The notes beneath the pieces were generated by a model. It was given only the letters and a program-made list of their open reading frames with translations. It made no database searches and was not told the origin of the DNA. Made by a program: the position numbers and the translations under genes. From positions 620,001 through 684,000 of the forward strand of contig CAWGTD010000003.1 in assembly GCA_963825415.1 (NCBI GenBank): a DNA stretch of 64,000 bases. The letters run 5' to 3'. The stretch comes from BP-464 sp963825415 (GTDB taxonomy: Bacteria; Actinomycetota; Thermoleophilia; Solirubrobacterales; Solirubrobacteraceae). This document shows positions 10,928-23,101 of this stretch, piece by piece. Position 1 is the first letter of the stretch, and each line of letters starts with the position of its first letter.

Positions 10928-12043
10928 GTGTCCTTCTTCGACGACGACGAGCCGCCGACACGTGCCGCCCGCCCGCGCCGCCCGGCGCAGCCGGCGACCA
11001 CCGGTACGCGTGCGCGCGCAACGCCCCCCTCCGACGCCCAGCAGCTGATGGTGCGCCGGGCGGTGGCGCTCGGCATCGGCGCGCTGATCCTCATCCTGCT
11101 CGTCGTGGGGGTCAAGGGCTGCCTGAGCAGCCGGACCAAGAACGCGCTGCGCGACTACAACCGCAACGTCGCCGCGATCGTCCAGGACTCCAACGACCAG
11201 GTCTCCAAGCGGCTGTTCGAGCTGCTCTCCAGCGGCCAGGCCACCTCGCCGATCGATCTTCAGCAGAACGTCAACCAGGTTCGCGTGACCGCCGACGAGG
11301 ACGTCAAGCGGGCGCGCGCCCTCGACGTGCCGGGCGACATGAAGGACGCGCAGTTCCACCTGCTCGAGGTGCTCACCCTCCGCGCCGGCGCGGTCCAGAA
11401 GACCGCCGACCTGCTTCCCGACCTGCGTGGCGACAACGCCGACGACGCTGCCGGCCGGATCGCCGGCGAGATGAGCGCGTTCCTCGCCTCCGACGTCGTC
11501 TACTCCCAGCGCGTCATCCCGTTCATCCAGGAGGCGCTCTCCAAGCACGACATCGGCGGCCAGGCGATCGCGGGCAGCCGCTTCCTGCCCGACGTCAGCT
11601 GGCTCGACGCCGGCTTCATCCGCCAGGCGCTGACGGGCAAGGGCGGCGGCCGCACGTCCGGCGGCCCGCCGGCGCCCGGCACCCACGGCCACGGCCTGCT
11701 CGACGTGCAGGTCGGCGACCTCACGCTGGCGCCGTCGCCGGGCGTGACCCGCGTCCCGGCCGGAGCGAGCACGCAGTTCAAGGTCGACTTCCAGAACCAG
11801 GGCGAGAACGACGAGTTCGACGTGAGCGCCCGGCTCGTCATCCGTGGGTCGGGCAAGCCGATCACCGTCCAGAAGCGCGTCGACCAGACCACCGCCGGCC
11901 AGAACGCCACCGTCACGATCCCGCTGGGCACCGCTCCCCCGATCGGGACGCCCGTGCGCGTCGAGGTGACGGTCGTCAAGGTGCCCGGCGAGGTCAAGAC
12001 GGACAACAACACCCAGACCTACACGGTCATCTTCACCCGCTGA
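10928..12043 (+). CDS. Membrane-anchored protein with extracytoplasmic CARDB-like domain, function unknown
   Basis: A 371-residue protein. I prefer GTG 10928, preceded by CAGGAAG at 10910-10916, over upstream starts. A short acidic start (SFFDDDEPP) and a basic Pro/Arg-rich stretch precede one membrane helix (VALGIGALILILLVVGVKG). Next comes an alpha-helical, charged region of about 170 residues (RDYNRNVAAIVQDSNDQVS onward), a Gly-rich linker, and a C-terminal beta-sandwich resembling CARDB (PAGASTQFKVDFQNQGEND to the TDNNTQTYTV strand). I do not recognise a specific function; adhesion or envelope scaffolding would be guesses. Confidence 0.8.
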   Translation: MSFFDDDEPPTRAARPRRPAQPATTGTRARATPPSDAQQLMVRRAVALGIGALILILLVVGVKGCLSSRTKNALRDYNRNVAAIVQDSNDQVSKRLFELLSSGQATSPIDLQQNVNQVRVTADEDVKRARALDVPGDMKDAQFHLLEVLTLRAGAVQKTADLLPDLRGDNADDAAGRIAGEMSAFLASDVVYSQRVIPFIQEALSKHDIGGQAIAGSRFLPDVSWLDAGFIRQALTGKGGGRTSGGPPAPGTHGHGLLDVQVGDLTLAPSPGVTRVPAGASTQFKVDFQNQGENDEFDVSARLVIRGSGKPITVQKRVDQTTAGQNATVTIPLGTAPPIGTPVRVEVTVVKVPGEVKTDNNTQTYTVIFTR

Positions 12044-12052
12044 GCCGTCCAC

Positions 12053-12058
12053 TAGCTT
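12053..12058 (+). promoter_or_regulatory. -10 element of probable leaderless promoter for the DUF4446 gene
   Basis: TAGCTT ends eight bases before the GTG start at 12066, placing the transcription start at or next to the start codon. No good -35 is seen. Inference from spacing only. Confidence 0.35.
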
Positions 12059-12065
12059 TCCAGCG

Positions 12066-12563
12066 GTGAACGATCTGTCGTCCACCGCGGGCGCCGTCGC
12101 CATCGCCGGCTGCGGCCTTGCCGCCGTCGCGCTGGTGCTGGTCGTCTGGCTGACGATCCAGGTGCGGCGGCTGCGCGCCGGCCAGCGCGCCGTGCTGGGG
12201 GCCCATGGCCAGCGCGACCTGGTCGACCACGCGGCCGGCATCGAGCAGGGCTTCCGCGAACTGCACTCCTACGTCGAGGACGTCGCCGCGCGGCTCGACG
12301 GACGGGTCGGCATGGCCGAGGAGCGCCTCGACGGCGCGATCGCCTACCACGGGCTGGTCCGTTACGACGCCTACAACGAGATGTCCGGGCACCAGTCGAC
12401 GTCGATCGCGCTGCTCGACACGCACCGCAGCGGGGTCGTCCTCTCCTCGATCCACCACCGCGAGCAGGCCCGTCTGTACGCAAAGCTCATCCACCAGGGT
12501 GAGGGTGAGCTGCAGCTCTCGCCCGAGGAGGCCGAGGCGGTCCGCCAGGCCCTGTCGGGCTGA
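12066..12563 (+). CDS. DUF4446 family protein
   Basis: A 165-residue protein with one N-terminal membrane helix (GAVAIAGCGLAAVALVLVVWLTI), a helical cytoplasmic segment, and the DUF4446 signature LVRYDAYNEMSGHQSTSIALLD followed by GVVLSSIHHREQARLYAKLI. The family is widespread in Gram-positive bacteria near the origin and is uncharacterised. The GTG start fits a leaderless promoter immediately upstream. Its stop TGA shares a base with the pheA ATG, suggesting coupled translation, although no functional link to phenylalanine synthesis is known. Confidence 0.88.
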   Translation: MNDLSSTAGAVAIAGCGLAAVALVLVVWLTIQVRRLRAGQRAVLGAHGQRDLVDHAAGIEQGFRELHSYVEDVAARLDGRVGMAEERLDGAIAYHGLVRYDAYNEMSGHQSTSIALLDTHRSGVVLSSIHHREQARLYAKLIHQGEGELQLSPEEAEAVRQALSG

Positions 12564-13423
12564 TGCGCCTGGGACACCTCGGCCCGGCCGGGACGTTCAC
12601 CGAGGAGGCGGCGAGGCCGGCGGCGGCGAGAGCCGGGGCGGAGCTCGTGCCCTACCCGTCGGTGCGCGACGCCGTACAGGCGGTCCTCGACGGCGGCGTC
12701 GACGCGGCGCTCGTGCCGATCGAGAACTCGCTCGAGGGAACCGTCACCGCCACGGTCGACGCGCTGAGCGGCGACCCGCGGCTGGCGCTCGTGGGCGAGG
12801 CCGTGCTGCCGGTGCGCCACTGCCTGATCGCGCGCGAGGCGGTCGAGCTCGCCGGGATCGAGGCGGTCCTCTCCCATCCGCAGGCTCACGCGCAATGCGC
12901 GCGCTTCCTGCGCGCGCAGCTCCCGCAGGCGCGCCTGGTGCCCACCGCCTCGACCGCCGAGGCCGTGCGCGCGCTGGCCGACGAGCCGGCCTCGTCGGCA
13001 GCGATCGCCTCGCGCGCGGCCGCCGCGGTACACGGCGGTGTGGTGGTCCGCGACGGCATCGAGGACGAGCCCGACAACGCGACCCGGTTCGCATGGCTCG
13101 CGCTCGCCGACACGGATGCGTTTCCGCCCCCGCAGGCCGACAGCGCGTGGAAGACCTCGGTCTACTTCGCCGGCGCCGACGACGTCAAGCCGGGCTGGTT
13201 GGTCCGCTGTCTTTCCGAGCTCGCCTTCCGCGGCGTGAACCTCGTCAAGATCGAGTCGCGACCGGCGCGCGGACGCCTCGGCCACTACGTGTTCCTCGCC
13301 GACTGCGAGGGTCGCGCCGACGAGCCCGCGATCGCCGACGCGCTCGTCGGATTGCAGGCCCACTGCGACCAGGTGCGAGTGCTCGGTACCTACCCAGCAG
13401 CGCCGCGCGTCCAGCTATCCTGA
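12563..13423 (+). CDS. pheA: Prephenate dehydratase
   Basis: A 286-residue enzyme that converts prephenate to phenylpyruvate in phenylalanine synthesis. Residues 1-180 are the periplasmic-binding-like catalytic domain, with LGPAGTFTEEAA, VPIENSLEGTV, LSHPQAHAQC and the threonine-containing DNATRFAWL. Residues 195-275 are an ACT regulatory domain (WLVRCLSELAFRGVNLVKIESRP), so feedback inhibition by phenylalanine is expected. No chorismate mutase domain is fused. The ATG overlaps the DUF4446 stop by one base. Confidence 0.95.
   Translation: MRLGHLGPAGTFTEEAARPAAARAGAELVPYPSVRDAVQAVLDGGVDAALVPIENSLEGTVTATVDALSGDPRLALVGEAVLPVRHCLIAREAVELAGIEAVLSHPQAHAQCARFLRAQLPQARLVPTASTAEAVRALADEPASSAAIASRAAAAVHGGVVVRDGIEDEPDNATRFAWLALADTDAFPPPQADSAWKTSVYFAGADDVKPGWLVRCLSELAFRGVNLVKIESRPARGRLGHYVFLADCEGRADEPAIADALVGLQAHCDQVRVLGTYPAAPRVQLS
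13416..13421 (+). promoter_or_regulatory. -10 element upstream of the HNH gene
   Basis: TATCCT ends ten bases before the ATG at 13431, giving a leaderless or near-leaderless transcript if used. It overlaps the end of pheA (stop 13421-13423). No clear -35. Confidence 0.3.
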
Positions 13424-13430
13424 GTCCAGG

Positions 13431-14015
13431 ATGGCGACGCACGCTCGAGCCCGGCCGCTCCGGCTGGCGCCGCAGCAGGATGGCGAGTTCAGGCGCCGTG
13501 AGCATCGTGCGGCCGGCCGCGTGCTGGTGCTCAACGCGACGTACGAGCCGATCAACGTCTGCACCGTCCGCCGCGCCGTCGTACTGCTGCTCAAAGAGCG
13601 CGCCGAGGTCATCGAGCGCGCGAACTGGGAACTGCACTCCGAGCGCGCATCGATGGCCCGCCCGATGGTCATCCGCCTGGTCAGCTACGTGCGGATCCCA
13701 CGCGACACCCACCGCCGCAAGATCACCCGCCGCGCGGTCTTCGCCCGCGACAGCTGGACCTGCCAGTACTGCGGCGCCCGGTCCAATTTGACCGTGGACC
13801 ACGTCATCCCGCGCTCGAAGGGCGGAGCGTCCTCCTGGGAGAACATCGTCGCCTCCTGCGCGCCGTGCAATCGCCGCAAGGGCGACATGACGCCGATCCA
13901 GGCCAACATGCACCCCTTCCGCGAGCCCCGCGCGCCACACCCCCAGGTCTTCATCCACGTCGCCTCGCCGACCATCCCGGCGGCCTGGCGCGCCTGGCTG
14001 CCCGAAGCGGCGTAG
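13431..14015 (+). CDS. HNH endonuclease family protein
   Basis: A 194-residue protein with an HNH nuclease domain in the C-terminal half: CQYCGARSNLTVDHVIPRSKGG, then WENIVASCAPCNRRKGD. It shows the paired CxxC zinc motifs, the DH active-site pair and the final N. The N-terminal half (VLVLNATYEPINVCTVRRAVVLLL) is the conserved extension seen in the stand-alone HNH proteins common in Actinobacteria and Cyanobacteria, whose role is unknown. No restriction, toxin or intein context is visible. Confidence 0.9.
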   Translation: MATHARARPLRLAPQQDGEFRRREHRAAGRVLVLNATYEPINVCTVRRAVVLLLKERAEVIERANWELHSERASMARPMVIRLVSYVRIPRDTHRRKITRRAVFARDSWTCQYCGARSNLTVDHVIPRSKGGASSWENIVASCAPCNRRKGDMTPIQANMHPFREPRAPHPQVFIHVASPTIPAAWRAWLPEAA

Positions 14016-14029
14016 GCGCTTCCCGACGC

Positions 14030-14676
14030 GTGGGACTCTCAATCCGCGTGCTTTGTGTTGGCGCGGTGATCCTCAGTAGCCACGCCGTCGGCGGCCGCGG
14101 GACGACCGAGCCGCCGATCGATGCATCATCAAGCGCTCGACGGTGGCCTATCACCACCCGCCCGTGATCGTGCTCCGAAAGCGGGTGACGGCGGATGCAA
14201 CTCTCGTCTATGCGTGCGTCGACGGCAGTCGGCGTCGGATCAAGCTTGGCAGGGAGGGCTGCTTTCCGGACCGCTGCGACCTCGGTCCGTTCGCAACGGG
14301 CGGCTCCGTAATCGCTTACGGTTTGAGCTACCTCGGACGCGGCTTTCCCTACTACCGCATCGAGGTGCGGAGCCTGGCGACTGGCAAGGTCTGGCAACGT
14401 GAGGTCCCGGCCGTCGGCAACGACCGCGGCCCCGCCCCGGACACGAGCCGCGGGCACGGTATTCGCGCTATCGCGGTCACGCATACAGGGGCCGCCGCCT
14501 GGTTGATCAGAAACCCGTACACGGCGGGGTCTCCATATGAGGTCTGGCGGTCTGATCGCCGCGGCCGCCAGCTCCTCGACGCCGGCTCTGACCTCGATCC
14601 TGCGCGCTTCTACGCCTTCGAAGGCACCCTTCATTGGGGCAACGACGCGAGCGAGCGCAAAGCGACATTGCGCTAG
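14030..14676 (+). CDS. Secreted protein of unknown function, probably frameshifted
   Basis: The frame starting at GTG 14030 encodes an apparent signal peptide (IRVLCVGAVILSSHAVGG) and then runs off. The downstream body (VAYHHPPVIVLRKRVT, then YACVDGSRRRIKLG, to 14676) is in another frame. One missing base between about 14100 and 14143 would join them; the 647-base span is one short of a multiple of three. The body looks like the small secreted beta-rich proteins common in Thermoleophilia. Codon use is visibly less GC3-biased than its neighbours, so relaxed selection or acquisition is possible. An intact 177-residue gene from 14143 is the alternative. Confidence 0.5.
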
Positions 14677-14758
14677 CCAGGAACGCGGGCGCGGTGAGCC
14701 GCTCCGGCGAAACCGCGTCCGCAGGACGAGGGTGTCGGGACAGGGCAGCGAGGAAGAA

Positions 14759-14849
14759 GGGTGCGGACGGTCGGGGGTCGGAAGGGCGCTCCCGCCCCGG
14801 AGCCGGAGGCGGAGGGGTGGCCCGGCCGACCCCCGAACGCTCCGCACCC
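14759..14849. repeat. Long imperfect hairpin in non-coding DNA
   Basis: GGGTGCGGA (14759-14767) pairs perfectly with TCCGCACCC (14841-14849), and TCGGGGGTCGG (14771-14781) pairs with CCGACCCCCGA (14826-14836), with a structured GC-rich interior. Just upstream, GCGGGCGCGGT (from about 14685) can pair with ACCGCGTCCGC (to about 14721) with one G-U. I see no coding potential and none of the motifs I know for SRP RNA, RNase P RNA or tmRNA. It may be part of a plus-strand RNA ending at the 14899-14929 hairpin, or a structured 3' region of the preceding gene. Confidence 0.45.
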
Positions 14850-14898
14850 CGACCACCCACGCCTGCGCCCATGGGCGAAGCACCGCGCTACAGAACGA

Positions 14899-14929
14899 CG
14901 AAGGCCCCGGTGACTAGCCGGGGCCTTCG
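14899..14929. terminator. Bidirectional terminator-like hairpin
   Basis: CGAAGGCCCCGG (14899-14910) and CCGGGGCCTTCG (14918-14929) form a perfect 12-bp stem around the loop TGACTAG. Only short T-containing tails follow on either strand (CTTGAT on plus, TCGTTCT on minus), so termination efficiency is uncertain. It would end transcripts arriving from the hypothetical gene on plus and from the structured element on minus. Confidence 0.6.
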
Positions 14930-15053
14930 CTTGATACCTGACTGGACAGGGCCCAGAGACGTTGAAGAACTGCTGCCGGTGGGACCGGGTCCGGCGACGT
15001 CTCAGGGGGTGGTCCGGGTTGGATTCCGCTGTGCGGCTCCAGCCTGCCGGTCG

Positions 15054-15110
15054 CTAGCGGCCGGCCACCTCCAGGGTCCCGCAAAGCATGTGACTACAGA
15101 TACGGACCAC
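15054..15110 (-). CDS. Possible 18-codon mini-ORF within the structured element
   Basis: GTG 15110 to TAG 15054-15056 encodes VVRICSHMLCGTLEVAGR; an in-frame ATG at 15089 would give MLCGTLEVAGR. The GTG lies inside the GGAGGTGG sequence and the ATG is 20 bases from AGGAGG, so neither start has ideal spacing. It could be a leader peptide or chance. No homologue is known to me. Confidence 0.2.
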   Translation of the reverse strand: MVRICSHMLCGTLEVAGR

Positions 15111-15160
15111 CTCCTTTCTCTGGTCTGCGGAATGTATCAGCGCGGGCAGCGAAATCTTGG

Positions 15161-15234
15161 CGCCCCCTGGCGGCGTCCTCAGTCGCTCGCGTAGCGCCGC
15201 TACGCCACGCTCCCTGCGTCCTAGCCAGGGGGCG
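15161..15234. repeat. Nested inverted repeat downstream of gyrA
   Basis: CGCCCCCTGGC (15161-15171) and GCCAGGGGGCG (15224-15234) are perfect 11-bp arms. Centred inside is a second palindrome, GCGTAGCG-C-CGCTACGC (15189-15205). It begins 36 bases past the gyrA stop, so it may end or stabilise the gyrBA transcript. The nested design also resembles dispersed REP-type elements. No T-run follows. Confidence 0.55.
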
Positions 15235-15269
15235 TCCGCTATTCCGCTTGTGGTGCTACGACGGCGGGA

Positions 15270-17864
<2,595 letters not shown>

Positions 17865-17866
17865 GA

Positions 17867-20281
<2,415 letters not shown>

Positions 20282-20285
20282 TCAG

Positions 20286-20301
20286 CCTTTCACGTGAAAA
20301 A
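20286..20301. promoter_or_regulatory. Candidate parS (ParB-binding) site
   Basis: CCTTTCACGTGAAAAA matches 13 of 16 positions of the bacterial parS consensus TGTTTCACGTGAAACA and keeps the whole palindromic core TTTCACGTGAAA. It lies five bases before the gyrB start, within 8.2 kb of parB and 4.2 kb of the presumed origin, where parS sites cluster in Actinobacteria. Binding is inferred from sequence. Confidence 0.6.
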
Positions 20302-20358
20302 GGCCCCGCGCCAGGGTCAGCAGATCCGGGCACAGGGCGCTGCCAGCAAGTTGACGTA

Positions 20359-20364
20359 AGTATA
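20359..20364 (-). promoter_or_regulatory. -10 element of probable gyrB promoter
   Basis: On the minus strand TATACT matches the sigma-70/SigA consensus in five of six positions. Transcription from it would give a leader of about 70 bases containing the parS-like palindrome. No strong -35 hexamer is visible. Confidence 0.45.
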
Positions 20365-20408
20365 GCAGCCAGACCTCCCGGATCGGGCACCCGAATAGCA
20401 TAGAAATC

Positions 20409-20423
20409 GCTGCAAAATGCAGC
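20409..20423. terminator. Small hairpin downstream of dciA
   Basis: GCTGCA-AAA-TGCAGC forms a 6-bp stem, followed by TTTTT on the plus strand and by GATTTCT on the minus strand. It sits five bases beyond the dciA stop and could weakly end the recF-dciA transcript, separating it from gyrB. The short stem makes this tentative. Confidence 0.35.
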
Positions 20424-20427
20424 TTTT

Positions 20428-20745
20428 TCAGCCCTCGCGGGACCACCCGCGAGGAGGTGCGGCGGAGCATCGCAGCGCGGCCACCGCATCGCGTCCGAGC
20501 GCGGCGTTCAGCCGCCCCACCAGATCGGGTCCCATGAGGTCGAGCTCCTGGGCCCAGACGGCCGACCGGCAGGTCACCGTGAGGGTCCCGCCGCGCTCGG
20601 ATGTGGGCGTCGCTTCGGCGGCGATCGCGGGGCCTGCGATCTGCGCCCAGACGCGCTGGACCTCGGCCAGGACGCTGGGCGGGGCGAGCCGGTCGACGAG
20701 CGCGCCGACCGCCATGCCGGCCGGCCGTGGGGACTTGCGGCTCAC
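20428..20745 (-). CDS. dciA: DUF721 protein, DciA-like helicase loader
   Basis: A 105-residue protein of the DUF721/DciA family, located between recF and gyrB as in most Actinobacteria. The KH-like core is visible as LAEVQRVWAQIAGPAIAAEATPTSERGGTLTV and SAVWAQELDLMGPDLVGRLNAALG (shown only as landmarks). DciA assists loading of the DnaB helicase. The ATG overlaps the recF stop in ATGA (20742-20745). This genome also carries a DnaC/DnaI-like ATPase next to dnaB (63149-63844), so the division of labour is unclear. Confidence 0.85.
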   Translation of the reverse strand: MSRKSPRPAGMAVGALVDRLAPPSVLAEVQRVWAQIAGPAIAAEATPTSERGGTLTVTCRSAVWAQELDLMGPDLVGRLNAALGRDAVAALRCSAAPPRGWSREG

Positions 20746-21863
20746 GCCGCCTCCCGGGCCGTCTGGAGGATCGATCCGTCGACGACCGCGATCCGCTCGA
20801 CCGTGCCGCGATCGGCTCCTGGCACATGGGAGAGGTCGGTGGTCGTCAGGACGCTCTGCCCGCCTGCGTCGAGGCGTTCGACGAGCAGCGCGCGACGGTC
20901 GGCGTCGAGTTCGCTCATCACGTCGTCGAGCAACAGCAGCGGAGGAGTGCCGCGCTCCTGCGCCAGCACGGCGCGCTCGGCCAGCAGGAGCGCGAGCAGT
21001 GCGAGGCGCTGCTCGCCCTGCGAGCCGTACGCCCGCAGCTCGCGACCGTCGCGCAACAGGCCGACGTCGTCGCGGTGTGGCCCGTGGCCGGTGAAGCCCC
21101 GCTCGAGGTCTGACGCCGTGCGCTCGGCCAGCTCCGCCGCGAGTTCGTCCGCGGTCTCAGCGCACGTCCGCGGGCGGTAACGGAGCTCCGGCGAGCCGAC
21201 CAGCCCGAGCTCGGTGGCGAGCCGCGCGAACGGCTCGCGCAGCAGCTCGGAAGCGCGCGCGCGGTCGTCGCGCAGCGCGATCCCGTGGCCGGCCAGCTCG
21301 GCGTCCCAGGCCGGGAGCGCATCGGTCGAGCTGCGGCCCGCGCGGACGCGCGCGAGCAGCGCGTTGCGATGCGCGAGCGCCTGGGCGTAGGCGCGCCGCG
21401 TCGCCGCGCGCGCGGGCCACAGCGCGGCGACGACCTGGTCGAGGTGCGCGCGGCGCAGGGCCGGCGGGCCCTTGACCAGCTCCAGGCGGTCGGGCAGGAA
21501 CACGGCGACCAGCGGGCGCGCCTCGTGGTCGCTGAGGCGCTCGACCGGGGCGCCGTCGACCTGAAAGCGCTTCGGCTCGCCGGGCTGGAAGCCGACCGCC
21601 AGCGTGTGCGGACCGTCGCCGGTCTCGACCTCGACCTCAACCCGAGCCGCCTGCGAGTCGAAGCGCAGCACCTCGCGTTCGTTCGTCGTCCGGCACGACC
21701 GCCCGGTGCACCCGAAGTAGAGGCCCTCCAGCAGGTTCGTCTTGCCGGCGCCGTTGCGCCCGTGCACGACGGTCATGCCGGCGCCGAGGCGGATCTCCGC
21801 GGACTCGTAGCCGCGGAAGTCGCGCAACCGCAGCGCGGCGACGACCGGGGCGGGCGCGGCCAT
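20742..21863 (-). CDS. recF: DNA replication and repair protein RecF
   Basis: A 373-residue SMC-like ATPase that helps load RecA at gaps. Walker A is VHGRNGAGKTNLLE, the signature is AYGSQGEQRLALLAL, and Walker B is PLLLLDDVMSELDADRR; the N-terminal LRDFRGYESAEIRL is typical. It lies two bases after dnaN and overlaps dciA by four bases, in the conserved dnaN-recF-dciA-gyrB order. Confidence 0.96.
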   Translation of the reverse strand: MAAPAPVVAALRLRDFRGYESAEIRLGAGMTVVHGRNGAGKTNLLEGLYFGCTGRSCRTTNEREVLRFDSQAARVEVEVETGDGPHTLAVGFQPGEPKRFQVDGAPVERLSDHEARPLVAVFLPDRLELVKGPPALRRAHLDQVVAALWPARAATRRAYAQALAHRNALLARVRAGRSSTDALPAWDAELAGHGIALRDDRARASELLREPFARLATELGLVGSPELRYRPRTCAETADELAAELAERTASDLERGFTGHGPHRDDVGLLRDGRELRAYGSQGEQRLALLALLLAERAVLAQERGTPPLLLLDDVMSELDADRRALLVERLDAGGQSVLTTTDLSHVPGADRGTVERIAVVDGSILQTAREAA

Positions 21864-21865
21864 GA

Positions 21866-22984
21866 CTACACGTTGAGCCTGATCGGCATGATCAGGTAGA
21901 GAAAGCCGCTGTCGTCGGCGCTCTCGATCAGGCCGGGGCGCAGCGGGCTGATGAGCTTGAGCAGCAGGTCTTCGTCGCCGGCGCTCTCCAGCCCGTCGCG
22001 CAGGAAGTCCGGGTTGAAGCCGATCTCGAACGGCTCGCCCGTGAACGGCGCGGGCAGCGGCTCGCTGGCCTCGCCGACGTCCGGCGTCTGCGCGGACACC
22101 ACCAGCTCGCCCTCGTTGAAGCTCAGCCGCAGCGGCGCGTTCTTCTGCGCCATCAGGCTGATCCGGCGGACCACGCCCGCCAGCTCCTCGCCGGACATCC
22201 GCAGCTCGTGGTCGTAGGTCTCGGGCAGCAGCTGGCGGTAGTTGGGGAACTGGCCCTCGATCAGCCGCGACGACAGCACGATCCCGCCGGCCTCGAATAC
22301 GACCTGGTTTGCGCGCACGCCGATCCGGACCGTGTCCACGGCCGCCTGCGCCACGACGCGCTCGAGCTCCTGGAGCGCGCGCGCCGGAACGTTGGCCTCG
22401 AAGCCCCCTTCGATCGGCGGGTCCAGCGCGGTCTCCTTGACGCTCAGGCGATAGGAGTCGGTGGCGACCATCCGCAGCTCGCCGCCCTGGGCGGAGACGA
22501 GGATGCCGGTGAGGATCGGACGGGTCTCGTCGCGGGAGGCGGAGCGGGCGACCTTGGCGATCGTCTCGACGAACGCCTGCGCGGGAACGGTGACGATCTG
22601 GTCGCCGCCGGGCTCCGGGAGGTTCGGGAAGTCCTCGCCGCGCAGCGTGCGCAGGTGGAACCGCGCGGGCCCCGAGACGACCTCCACGTCCTGCTCGGCC
22701 GGCCGCAGCTCCAACGTCACCTGGCCTCCGGGCAGCTGGCGGACGACGTCGAGCAGGAGGCGGGCAGGGAGGACCACGGTGCCCTCACGCACCACCTGCG
22801 CGGTCAGCGGCACCCGCAGGCCGACCTCCATGTCCGTGGCGCGCAGCTCGACGCCGCCGGCGCCCGCGACCATCTGCACGCCCGAGAGCGCCTGCACCGC
22901 GCTGCGCGTGGACGCGACGCGGGTCGCGGTCTGCAGCTGGGTCAGAAGGTCCTGGGCGGTGGTCTCGAGCTTCACGATCTGCAA
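21866..22984 (-). CDS. dnaN: DNA polymerase III beta sliding clamp
   Basis: A 372-residue ring clamp subunit. The three repeated clamp domains are complete, and the conserved C-terminus FLYLIMPIRL is present. Landmarks include SGVQMVAGAGGVELRATDMEVG in domain 1, ATDSYRLSVKE in domain 2 and EIGFNPDFLRDGL in domain 3. The 117-base spacer to dnaA carries two inverted DnaA-box-like sequences. Confidence 0.97.
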   Translation of the reverse strand: MQIVKLETTAQDLLTQLQTATRVASTRSAVQALSGVQMVAGAGGVELRATDMEVGLRVPLTAQVVREGTVVLPARLLLDVVRQLPGGQVTLELRPAEQDVEVVSGPARFHLRTLRGEDFPNLPEPGGDQIVTVPAQAFVETIAKVARSASRDETRPILTGILVSAQGGELRMVATDSYRLSVKETALDPPIEGGFEANVPARALQELERVVAQAAVDTVRIGVRANQVVFEAGGIVLSSRLIEGQFPNYRQLLPETYDHELRMSGEELAGVVRRISLMAQKNAPLRLSFNEGELVVSAQTPDVGEASEPLPAPFTGEPFEIGFNPDFLRDGLESAGDEDLLLKLISPLRPGLIESADDSGFLYLIMPIRLNV

Positions 22985-23024
22985 CTACCCCTTAGAGAGA
23001 GAACAGGAAGAGGGACTGTTGATG

Positions 23025-23033
23025 TGTGCACGA
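23025..23033 (-). promoter_or_regulatory. DnaA-box-like sequence in the dnaN-dnaA spacer
   Basis: The minus strand reads TCGTGCACA, one mismatch from the actinobacterial variant box TTGTGCACA. A second copy on the plus strand lies at 23064-23072, so the two are inverted and 30 bases apart. Confidence 0.4.
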
Positions 23034-23063
23034 ACGGCGAAACGGCCGGAGCTTGCGGCAAGC

Positions 23064-23072
23064 TCGTGCACA
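23064..23072 (+). promoter_or_regulatory. DnaA-box-like sequence in the dnaN-dnaA spacer
   Basis: TCGTGCACA, the inverted partner of the site at 23025-23033. The pair could mark part of oriC or an autoregulatory site of DnaA. Confidence 0.4.
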
Positions 23073-23101
23073 GCGGGGCTGTCCGCATCGCTCGCAGTCT
23101 G

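Larger units (their letters stand above)
14899..15121 (-). ncRNA. Candidate structured RNA with extended Shine-Dalgarno-like 5' end, between gyrA and the terminator
   Basis: On the minus strand AGAAAGGAGGTGGTCC (15119-15104) is complementary over 16 bases, with one G-U, to the usual actinobacterial 16S 3' tail. The last base plus 12 bases of it (15115-15103) can also pair with CGGACCACCCCCT (15016-15004), 12 pairs and one mismatch, closing a domain that holds a GCCGG/CCGGC hairpin and a CCGC-ACA-GCGG hairpin. Further hairpins follow (GCCGG/CCGGC near 14995-14970), then the 12-bp terminator stem. A weak -10-like TACATT lies at 15136-15131. An 18-codon frame starts inside the SD-like sequence. 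No known riboswitch class is recognised. The RNA is inferred from structure alone. Confidence 0.4.

Noticed and set aside
13951..14883. 310-codon minus-strand frame over the secreted gene and hairpin region
   Set aside because: Low-complexity Arg/Pro/Ala content, no start signal, no recognisable domain; the plus-strand signal peptide is more convincing.
14684..14930. RNase P RNA, tmRNA, SRP RNA or 6S RNA in the structured gap
   Set aside because: None of the hallmark motifs (GAGGAAAGTCC, tRNA-like 3' end, GGAAGG-AGCA loop) is present; 6S could not be tested by eye.
15001..15016. CTGAGA motif on the minus strand suggesting a TPP riboswitch
   Set aside because: The rest of the thi-box consensus is absent and the region is not upstream of a thiamine gene.
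15103..15119. On the plus strand this reads like the last 16 bases of 16S rRNA
   Set aside because: The flanking sequence has no rRNA similarity. It is simply the complement of the SD-like element on the minus strand.
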